Assembly (NCBI RefSeq): GCF_937981445.1
Contig: NZ_CALJON010000023.1
Location: 1 to 21,043, forward strand
Reading direction: 5' to 3'
Length of the DNA: 21,043 bases
Source of the DNA: an uncultured Veillonella sp.
Lineage (GTDB): Bacteria; Bacillota; Negativicutes; Veillonellales; Veillonellaceae
Positions 15,219 through 21,043 of this stretch are shown one piece after another (position 1 is the stretch's first letter; every line of letters starts with the position of its first letter). The position numbers and the translations under genes are program-made. The notes beneath the pieces were generated by a model, which was given only the letters and a program-made list of their open reading frames with translations, had not been told where the DNA came from and made no database searches.

Positions 15219-16088
15219 ATGGAGAATTTACTTATTTCCACCTTAGGACAGGGTCTTTTATGGTCCTTGTTAGCTATTGGTGTGTTTATTACATTCCGCG
15301 TTTTAGATATTGCAGATTTGACTGTAGAAGGTAGCTTTCCTTTGGGCGCGGCTATTTCAGTAACCCTCATCGTGAGTGGTGTAAATCCTATTTTATCTAT
15401 TTTAGGAGCCGCTGTAGGAGGTATTATAGCGGGCATCGTGACGGGCTTGGTGCATACTAAACTAAAGATTCCTGCTTTATTGGCAGGTATCTTGACGATG
15501 ATTGCTTTATACTCTATTAACTTACATGTTATGGGAAAAGCTAATGTATCACTGCTTCGGATGGATACGATTTACACTTATTTAGAACATATTCATATGC
15601 CAGCTACCTGGGCACTTACAGTGGTAGGTTTATTAGGCGCTTTATTGGCTGGACTATTCTTATTTTGGTTCTTTGGTACTGAAATTGGTGCCGCTATTCG
15701 TGCTACGGGGATTAATCCTCAAATGATTCGCGCTCAAGGTGTAAATACTGATACCATGATTTTGATAGGCCTTGCTTTGTCCAATGCTTTTGTAGCCGTA
15801 GCTGGTGCTTTCGTAGCACAAGGCAATGGCTATGCTGATGTAGGGATGGGTGTTGGGACCATCGTCATTGGTTTAGCTTCCGTAATTATTGGGGAAGTGC
15901 TTTTTGGAACACGTTCCTTCGTACAAAATCTTTTAGCTGTTGTATTAGGATCTGTGGTGTATCGTATAGTGATTGCCGTAGTACTTTACTTAGGTATGCC
16001 ACCAAATGATTTAAAACTATTTACAGCCATTCTAGTAGCTATTGCCTTAGCCTTACCTACACTTAAAGCTAAATGGCAGAGTCGATAA
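15219..16088 (+). CDS. ABC transporter permease, TrpY-like
   Basis: A 290-residue inner-membrane permease with about eight hydrophobic segments, in the branched-chain/sugar permease superfamily that pairs with TrpX-type binding proteins. Recognisable segments are FRVLDIADLTVEGSFPLGAA near the N-terminus and FGTEIGAAIRATGINPQMIRAQG, the likely coupling loop contacting the ATPase. ATG 15219 is chosen because GGGAGGA lies at 15208-15214; the in-frame TTG 15192 would place the site inside the gene. It is followed after 12 bases by the ATPase gene. Confidence 0.9.
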   Translation: MENLLISTLGQGLLWSLLAIGVFITFRVLDIADLTVEGSFPLGAAISVTLIVSGVNPILSILGAAVGGIIAGIVTGLVHTKLKIPALLAGILTMIALYSINLHVMGKANVSLLRMDTIYTYLEHIHMPATWALTVVGLLGALLAGLFLFWFFGTEIGAAIRATGINPQMIRAQGVNTDTMILIGLALSNAFVAVAGAFVAQGNGYADVGMGVGTIVIGLASVIIGEVLFGTRSFVQNLLAVVLGSVVYRIVIAVVLYLGMPPNDLKLFTAILVAIALALPTLKAKWQSR

Positions 16089-16100
16089 GGAGGGGGAGCT

Positions 16101-16889
16101 ATGTTAGAAGTAAAAGATTTAGTAAAAACTTTTTTTAAGGGCACTGTAAATGAAAAAACGGCCCTTCACGGTATCAATTTGCGCCTTGAATCTGGTGACT
16201 TTACTACTGTTATTGGTGGTAATGGGGCTGGTAAGAGTACTTTGTTAAACTCCATTGCAGGGGTGTTCCCTGTGGATTCCGGTAGCATTTCTATAAATGA
16301 TACAGATATTACAAAAATGCCTGAGTATAAACGAGCAGCTTTTATTGGTCGCGTATTCCAAGATCCTATGTTGGGTACAGCAGGCAATATGCAAATTGAA
16401 GAAAATATGCTATTAGCGTTGCGCCGTGGTAAGAAGATGGGATTAAAATGGGCCTTTGTTCCTAAAGAACGAGAATTATTTAAAGAACGTCTATCCTTAT
16501 TAGGTCTAGGGCTTGAAAATCGCTTGTCTGCACGTATGGGTTTACTCAGTGGAGGACAACGGCAGTCCATTACATTACTTATGGCTACGATGCTGCGTCC
16601 AGAGCTTTTGCTACTGGATGAACATACAGCTGCACTTGACCCTAAGACGGCGGAAAATGTTCTGAGTCTTACGGATAAATTAGTTAAGGAATACAATTTA
16701 ACGACTCTCATGATTACCCACAATATGCGCGATGCGCTTCGCTTTGGTAATCGTTTGATTATGATGAATAATGGTCGCATCATTTTTGATGTGCGTGATG
16801 AAGAAAAAGCAAAACTTACTGTAGCTGATTTACTAGAGCGCTTTGAAGTGGCTGGCGAAACAGTGAGTGATCGCATGGCACTTGGTTAG
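16101..16889 (+). CDS. ABC transporter ATP-binding protein, TrpZ-like
   Basis: A 262-residue nucleotide-binding subunit. Walker A GGNGAGKST (39-47), Q-loop VFQDP (Q87), signature LSGGQ (149-153), Walker B LLLLDEH (D173, E174) and H-loop MITHNM are all intact. The D-loop AALDPKT follows Walker B. Together with the two preceding genes it completes an importer. A strong GGAGGGGG lies at 16089-16096, just before the ATG. Confidence 0.94.
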   Translation: MLEVKDLVKTFFKGTVNEKTALHGINLRLESGDFTTVIGGNGAGKSTLLNSIAGVFPVDSGSISINDTDITKMPEYKRAAFIGRVFQDPMLGTAGNMQIEENMLLALRRGKKMGLKWAFVPKERELFKERLSLLGLGLENRLSARMGLLSGGQRQSITLLMATMLRPELLLLDEHTAALDPKTAENVLSLTDKLVKEYNLTTLMITHNMRDALRFGNRLIMMNNGRIIFDVRDEEKAKLTVADLLERFEVAGETVSDRMALG

Positions 16890-16981
16890 AATTAAGTGCG
16901 CAGGCTTTTAACATTACCTGTGAAACTTTTAAATTATAAGTTAATCTTTTGGGCTTTAAAGTTTTACTTTTTATATGGTTT

Positions 16982-17014
16982 AGCCTTTACAAGGCTTTGT
17001 AAGTATAGTATACT
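16982..17014 (+). promoter_or_regulatory. rpsO promoter, with an overlapping small inverted repeat
   Basis: TTTACA at 16986-16991, 17 bases, TATACT at 17009-17014, a good sigma-A promoter giving a leader of about 90 bases. A 6-bp inverted repeat (AGCCTT 16982-16987 with AAGGCT 16991-16996) overlaps the -35 and could also be a minimal 3' hairpin for the upstream ABC operon. I see no strong terminator elsewhere in 16890-16981. Confidence 0.7.
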
Positions 17015-17037
17015 TTTATAGGTGCTTATGGCACGGG

Positions 17038-17086
17038 ACGCAAGCGAAGTATGCGAATCTCCAACGTTTACTTTGGCTTAGCGCGT
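17038..17086 (+). promoter_or_regulatory. Structured leader of rpsO, possible S15 autoregulatory element
   Basis: The leader folds by eye into an interrupted helix: ACGC (17038-17041) with GCGT (17083-17086), AAGC (17042-17045) with GCTT (17076-17079) and AAGTA (17047-17051) with TACTT (17069-17073), separated by a small internal loop and a 3-base bulge and capped by a 17-base loop. Firmicute S15 is known to repress its own mRNA by binding structured leaders. Whether this is such a site is inference. Confidence 0.35.
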
Positions 17087-17112
17087 ATTTTATTTATTAG
17101 GAGGACATACAC

Positions 17113-17379
17113 ATGTTAACAACAGAAGCTAAATTAGCTATCATCAAAGAATTTGCTACTCATGAAGGTGACACTGGATCTCCAGAAGTTCAAATCGCAA
17201 TTTTAACAAATCGCATTTCCTACTTAACAGAACATTTAAAAGAACATAAAAAGGATCATCATTCCCGTCGTGGTCTTTTAAAATTAGTAGGTCAACGTCG
17301 TAACATGCTTGACTACTTACGTCGTAAAGATATTGAACGTTACCGTGCAATTCTTGAAAAATTAAACTTACGTAAATAA
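17113..17379 (+). CDS. rpsO: 30S ribosomal protein S15
   Basis: A full 88-residue S15, a primary 16S rRNA-binding protein of the small-subunit platform. The family's conserved stretch DTGSPEVQIAILTNRISYLTEHL and the HKKDHHSRRGLLKLVGQRRNMLDYL helices are intact. AGGAGG at 17099-17104 is 8 bases before the ATG. It has its own promoter and terminator. The rpsO-pnp order is the classic bacterial arrangement, but here the gap to pnp is unusually long (394 bases). Confidence 0.98.
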   Translation: MLTTEAKLAIIKEFATHEGDTGSPEVQIAILTNRISYLTEHLKEHKKDHHSRRGLLKLVGQRRNMLDYLRRKDIERYRAILEKLNLRK

Positions 17380-17394
17380 TTTAACACGTAAATT

Positions 17395-17419
17395 AAAAAG
17401 CGGCCTAGGCCGCTTTTTT
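17395..17419 (+). terminator. Rho-independent terminator after rpsO
   Basis: AAAAAGCGGC pairs with GCCGCTTTTT around a CCTAGG palindromic tip (effective loop CTAG), with a run of six T residues. It is compact and G+C-rich against the surrounding A+T. Confidence 0.92.
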
Positions 17420-17610
17420 CTTATAACTAGGAAAGAGCTTCCTTATAGGTGTGAAAGAGCATTCTTACATTCTTATATCTATAAAAGGGTATTCTTATAG
17501 TTAGGAAAGAGCGTTTTTATAAGAAGCAAGCGTGTTCTTATAATAAAGAGTGTTCCTATAAGAAAAATGCAAGTTGTTCTTATAAGAACAAATGCGTGTT
17601 TTTATACAAA
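17418..17610 (+). repeat. Degenerate ~22-bp repeat array in the rpsO-pnp spacer
   Basis: About ten copies of a TTCTTATA-like core begin at 17418, 17439, 17462, 17470, 17492, 17514, 17535, 17553, 17577 and 17599. Apart from one 8-base step, spacing is 18-24 bases. Between cores the sequence is purine-rich (GAAAGAGC or AAGCAAGC-like). One copy is a perfect 14-base palindrome, GTTCTTATAAGAAC at 17576-17589. No ORF or second terminator is visible in this part of the spacer. Confidence 0.75.
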
Positions 17611-17616
17611 CAAATA

Positions 17617-17637
17617 TGTATAGTTTTAAACTATACA
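17617..17637 (+). promoter_or_regulatory. Perfect palindrome upstream of pnp, operator-like
   Basis: TGTATAGTTT (17617-17626) and AAACTATACA (17628-17637) are exact inverted copies around a single T. With a 1-base centre and no T tract after it, it looks more like a dimeric protein-binding site than a terminator. The rest of the spacer (17638-17773) is A+T-rich; a weak -10-like TAAAAT at 17716-17721 is the only promoter hint. Confidence 0.5.
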
Positions 17638-17773
17638 TTGTACATATAGTGTGAACTTTCTAATTAAATTCATGTAATTTAATAGAAAATACTTTTAATT
17701 TCTATGGGAATCTATTAAAATAAGAGAGATGTGAAAAAATTTAGATACCTATTGATTCAGAGGAGGAATCGGA

Positions 17774-19843
17774 ATGGAACAATTCCAAATGGACCTAGCG
17801 GGTCGTACATTGACAATTGAAACCGGCGAGCTTGCGAAACAAGCTAGTGGCTCTGCCTTAGTTCGTTATGGTGATACAGTGGTGTTTGTAACCGCTACAG
17901 CATCTAAAGAAGCAAAGGATATTGACTTCTTCCCACTAACTGTAGACTACGAAGAAAAAATGTACTCCGTAGGCCGCATTCCTGGCGGATTTATTAAACG
18001 TGAAGCAAAGCCACCAGAATCTGCTATTCTTCACAGCCGTTTAATTGACCGCCCGATTCGTCCATTATTTGATAAAGGTTGCCGTAATGAAGTACATGTG
18101 GTAGCCACTGTATTATCTGTAGATCAAGATAATGCACCTGAAATTTGCGGCATGATTGGTGCTTCGGCAGCGCTTGCCTTGTCAGATATTCCTTGGGCTG
18201 GTCCTATTGCAGGGGTGCGCATTGGCCGTGTAAATGGTGAATTCGTAATTAACCCTACAGTAGCACAACTTGAAGAAACTGATCTTAATGTAGTTGTAGC
18301 AGGTACGAAAGATGCCATTTTAATGGTTGAAGGTGGCGCTCAAGAAGTTGCCGAAGACGTACTTTTAGAAGCTATTATGCGTGCTCATGAAGAAATCAAG
18401 ACTATCGTAGCCTTCCAAGAAGATATGGTAGCTAAAGCAGGGAAGGAAAAACGTGAGTTCCCAGTTCATGAAATCGACCAAGAAGTGTCTGCTGCAGTAC
18501 ATGCCTATGCACATGATGCATTAGACAAAGCGGTTCGCGGTGCTGACAGACAATAACGCGATGCACAACAGCAAGAAGTATTTGAAGATGTGCTTGCTCA
18601 TTTTGAAGATGTATATCCAGAAAATTTAGATGATGTAAAATTAACCTTAGAAAAAATGGTTAAAGAAATTGTACGTCATATGATTACAGTAGAAAAGATT
18701 CGTCCAGATGGTCGTCAATTAGATGAAGTGCGTCCTATTTCTGTACGCGTAGGCGTATTACCACGTACTCATGGTTCTGGTTTATTTACTCGTGGTCAAA
18801 CTCAAGTATTAAATATTTGTACCCTTGCTCCATTATCTGAAAAACAAACTATTGATGGCATTGGTATTGAAACTGAAAAACGTTATATGCATCATTATAA
18901 TTTCCCTTCCTACTCAGTAGGGGAAACTCGCTCTTCTCGTGGTCCTGGACGTCGTGAAATTGGTCATGGTGCATTAGCTGAACGTGCTTTATTAGCAGTG
19001 CTTCCAACCGAAGCTGAATTCCCTTATGCTATGCGCCTAGTATCTGAAGTATTAGAATCTAATGGTTCTAGCTCCATGGCCAGCGTGTGTGGTAGTACTT
19101 TATCCTTGATGGACGCTGGTGTACCTATTAAAGCACCAGTAGCAGGTATTGCTATGGGTCTAGTTACACAAGGAGACCATTATACAATCTTAACAGATAT
19201 TCAAGGTATGGAAGATGCTCTTGGGGATATGGACTTCAAAGTCGCTGGTACAGCTAAAGGGGTAACAGCTATCCAGATGGATATTAAAATTTCCGGCTTA
19301 TCTCGTGCTATTTTAGAAGAAGCTTTAGGACAAGCACACAAAGGCCGTATGCACATCATGGGTAAAATGCTTGAAGTAATCGATGCACCTCGTGGCAATA
19401 TGTCTCCATGGGCACCACGCATTATTACCATGAAGATTGACCCTGATAAAATCCGTGATGTAATCGGTCAAGGTGGTAAAGTAATCCGCGGTATCATCGA
19501 AGAAACAGGTGCTAAAATTGATATTGAAGATGATGGCACAGTATCGATTGCTGCCGTAGAAGAAGCAGCAGCTAATCGCGCTATTGAAATTATTACTAAT
19601 TTAACTAAAGAAGTAGAAGTAGGCGAAGTATACTTAGGTAAAGTAACACGCTTAATGAACTTTGGTGCCTTTGTTGAAGTATTACCTGGCAAAGAAGGTT
19701 TAGTTCATATTTCCAAGCTTGCTAAAGAACGTGTTGAAAATGTAGAAGACGTTGTAAATGTAGGCGACGAAATCATGGTTAAAGTTATTGAAATTGATAA
19801 ACAAGGTCGTATTAATTTATCCCGTAAGGATTGCTTAAAATAA
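17774..19843 (+). pseudogene. pnp: Polyribonucleotide nucleotidyltransferase (PNPase), interrupted by an in-frame TAA
   Basis: PNPase degrades RNA 3'-5' using phosphate and is a degradosome-type trimer. AGGAGG (17761-17766) precedes the ATG by 7 bases. The frame runs 260 codons through the first RNase PH domain into the helical domain, meets TAA at 18554-18556, then continues in the same frame for 428 further codons. The total of 689 codons is the normal PNPase length. The downstream part keeps every hallmark: IRPDGRQLDEVRPI, FTRGQTQVLN, GTAKGVTAIQMDIK (catalytic Asp/Lys), the KH domain with GQGG, and the S1 domain (GEVYLGKVTRLMNFGAFVEV). The 260-residue fragment lacks the catalytic second RNase PH domain. 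Restart codons (GTG 18590, ATG further on) have no good ribosome binding site. It may be a recent nonsense mutation, read-through, or a base-call error. Confidence 0.85.
18554..18556 (+). other. In-frame TAA stop inside pnp
   Basis: The codons read GAC AGA CAA TAA CGC GAT GCA. The protein context ADRQ-stop-RDAQQQ is otherwise continuous, and one substitution (GAA or CAA to TAA) would account for it. No insertion or deletion is needed because the frame is the same on both sides. Confidence 0.95.
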
Positions 19844-19858
19844 CACTTACAGTGGATA

Positions 19859-19896
19859 ATTACTTGGTGGCCTATATAGGTAGTTCACTGAGTAAT
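19859..19896 (+). other. Hairpin in the pnp-dut spacer
   Basis: An 11-bp stem (19859-19869 with 19886-19896, two G-U pairs) encloses a second small palindrome, CCTATATAGG. It is followed by CTGCTTT rather than a real T run, so it is at best a weak terminator; it could be an mRNA 3'-end or processing structure. Confidence 0.45.
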
Positions 19897-19921
19897 CTGC
19901 TTTAAAAAGAGGAGTCGTTAG

Positions 19922-20368
19922 ATGGATATTCGTGGATTTGAAGTTATATCTGCGTATGAAGATAAGGATATAGCCTTACCAAGAAGAAAAACAACTGAAA
20001 GTGCTGGTTATGATATTGAATGCGCTGAGTCTGTGGCGATTGCACCAGGTGAAATGAAGCTGGTTCCTACAGGGCTTAAATCATTCATGAATTATGATGA
20101 ATACTTAGCCATTCATATTCGTTCTAGCATGGCTATTAAGCGTCATTTAATGTTATCTAACAGCACTGGTATCATTGATAGCGATTATTACAATAATGAA
20201 GAAAATGAAGGTCATATTTTAATTGCTTTATATAATTTTGGACAGGAAACTGTACAAATTGAAAAGGGCGAACGTGTGGCACAAGGTATTTTCTCTAAAT
20301 ATTTAATTGCCAATAATGATGATGCAACCGGAATCCGTGTAGGTGGCATTGGCAGTACTGGGAAATAA
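19922..20368 (+). CDS. dut: dUTP diphosphatase (dUTPase)
   Basis: A 148-residue trimeric-type dUTPase, hydrolysing dUTP to dUMP to keep uracil out of DNA and supply dTMP synthesis. All five family motifs are present in order: I ESAGYDI (26-32), II RSSM (67-70), III GIIDSDY (83-89, D86 the likely catalytic Asp), IV GERVAQGIF (116-124) and V GGIGSTGK (141-148). In motif V the usual Phe that stacks on uracil (GGFGSTG) is Ile. The protein ends immediately after motif V. AGAGGAG at 19908-19914 is 7 bases before the ATG, and a strong terminator follows. dCTP-deaminase relatives are less likely given motif V. Confidence 0.92.
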   Translation: MDIRGFEVISAYEDKDIALPRRKTTESAGYDIECAESVAIAPGEMKLVPTGLKSFMNYDEYLAIHIRSSMAIKRHLMLSNSTGIIDSDYYNNEENEGHILIALYNFGQETVQIEKGERVAQGIFSKYLIANNDDATGIRVGGIGSTGK

Positions 20369-20371
20369 AAG

Positions 20372-20407
20372 AATCGCCCCTAGACTATTGTGCTAGGGGC
20401 GATTTTT
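20372..20407 (+). terminator. Rho-independent terminator after dut
   Basis: A perfect 12-bp stem (20372-20383 with 20393-20404) rich in G+C, a 9-base loop and a T tract at 20403-20407. Confidence 0.92.
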
Positions 20408-20427
20408 CATACTAATAGGAGGAATTT

Positions 20428-20961
20428 ATGAGTATACATGAAGAAATAACTAAATCATCAGAAATGAAGTTTGATGGTAAATTAATTAAAGTTACCTATG
20501 ATACAGCCCTTGTTAATGGTAAAGAAGCGTGGCGTGAAGTCGTTCATCATCCTGGTGCCAGTGCCATTATTGTAATTGACAATGAAGGCCGTCTTGTTAT
20601 GGAGCGTCAATACCGCTATGCTTTGAAGTCTGGTTTATTGGAAATTCCAGCAGGCAAATTAGATGCTGGAGAAGATCCTTTGACTTGTGCTAAACGCGAA
20701 CTTGAAGAAGAAACAGGCTACAAGGCAAAGGAATGGACATCTTTAGGGGCAGTAGCAACTAGTCCAGGATTTTGTAATGAAATCATCCATATTTTTCTAG
20801 CCCGTGATTTAGAGCAAGGGGAAACCCATTGGGATGCTGATGAATATGTAGAGTTGGAATATTTTACCTTAGATGAATTGCTTCTTGCTATAAAAAATGA
20901 AAAGATTAAAGATAGCAAAACCTTAGCGGCCATTACTTTGGCGTTACCATATTTGAAGTAA
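20428..20961 (+). CDS. Nudix hydrolase, ADP-ribose pyrophosphatase-like
   Basis: A 177-residue Nudix enzyme. The Nudix box is canonical (G76 to Y98: GKLDAGED, then REL and EEETGY), giving the metal-binding Glu residues. The N-terminal dimerisation-type strands (KVTYDTALVNGKEAWREVVHH), IIVIDNEGRLVMERQYRYAL and the downstream TSPGFCNEIIHIFLA loop are typical of ADP-ribose pyrophosphatases (NudF/YqkG-like), which split ADP-ribose into AMP and ribose 5-phosphate. AGGAGG at 20417-20422 lies 5 bases before the ATG. The preceding terminator makes a separate promoter likely, but none is clear. Confidence 0.92.
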   Translation: MSIHEEITKSSEMKFDGKLIKVTYDTALVNGKEAWREVVHHPGASAIIVIDNEGRLVMERQYRYALKSGLLEIPAGKLDAGEDPLTCAKRELEEETGYKAKEWTSLGAVATSPGFCNEIIHIFLARDLEQGETHWDADEYVELEYFTLDELLLAIKNEKIKDSKTLAAITLALPYLK

Positions 20962-21043
20962 TTAGTTTGTAGAAAATTAAATCCCATATTTTACAGCCAA
21001 CATATTATGACGAAAGCATGCTATTATATGTCAAAAAGGTAGT

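Noticed and set aside
16166..16876. Long minus-strand ORF (236 codons) antisense to the ABC ATPase gene
   Set aside because: It lies entirely opposite a clear ATPase, its translation is Ser/Arg-rich and low in recognisable motifs, and it has no ribosome binding site context; it is a codon-composition shadow.
17418..17610. CRISPR array in the rpsO-pnp spacer
   Set aside because: The repeated core is only 8-14 bases, spacing is short and variable, repeats are degenerate, there are no unique spacers of 30 bases or more, and no cas genes are in the window.
18590..19843. Separate gene for the pnp C-terminal part
   Set aside because: GTG 18590 has no Shine-Dalgarno, and the sequence between the TAA and this codon still reads as PNPase in the same frame; it is the remainder of one interrupted gene.
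21019..21027. Extended -10-like TGCTATTAT near the right edge
   Set aside because: No matching -35 at acceptable spacing and no downstream gene in the window to support it.

Overview
The window is a compact, AT-rich chromosomal segment (roughly 38-40% G+C by eye) in which every supported gene lies on the + strand. A clostridial/Bacillus-type gene complement (nrdR, rpsO-pnp, Rrf2, strong AGGAGG ribosome binding sites) occurs together with a complete ADP-heptose pathway and two family-9 heptosyltransferases. That combination points to a Gram-negative Firmicute of the Negativicutes, most likely Veillonella or a close relative. The genus is inferred from remembered protein similarity, not from a search.

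Layout. (1) 1-1049: the 3' end of a DsbA/FrnE-like thiol oxidoreductase, then a TerC/YjbE-type membrane protein closed by a perfect terminator hairpin. (2) 1050-2490: a nitroreductase and an Rrf2-type regulator with a small repeat tail, ending in a second terminator. (3) 2491-5035: a VirK/YbjX (DUF535) protein, nrdR, and an M19 dipeptidase overlapping nrdR by 4 bases. (4) 5134-14062: a long co-directional run, gmhA-hldE-hldD-gmhB-two GT9 heptosyltransferases, a DEDDh exonuclease with a Zn-ribbon-like tail, an M18 aminopeptidase, a small unknown protein and an ArsC/Spx-family protein. Several junctions overlap by 4 bases, so much of this is probably one operon. (5) 14077-16889: a TrpXYZ-like ABC importer (lipoprotein, permease, ATPase) behind a near-consensus promoter, with a UUCG-loop hairpin between lipoprotein and permease. 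(6) 16986-19843: rpsO with its own promoter and a structured leader, a terminator, a 394-base gap filled with degenerate repeats, and pnp. (7) 19922-20961: dUTPase and an ADP-ribose-type Nudix hydrolase separated by a terminator.

The segment is mostly housekeeping and envelope biology, and I found no clear novel defence or mobile system. The most notable anomaly is an in-frame TAA at codon 261 of an otherwise intact pnp. The second theme is short tandem repeats of about 22-25 bp just downstream of genes at three places. At two of them (3527 and 13553) the first repeat copy contains the last codons and stop codon of the upstream gene, so the gene's 3' end has been duplicated in tandem. The third, after rpsO, is an old, degenerate array of about ten copies built on TTCTTATA spaced about two helical turns apart.
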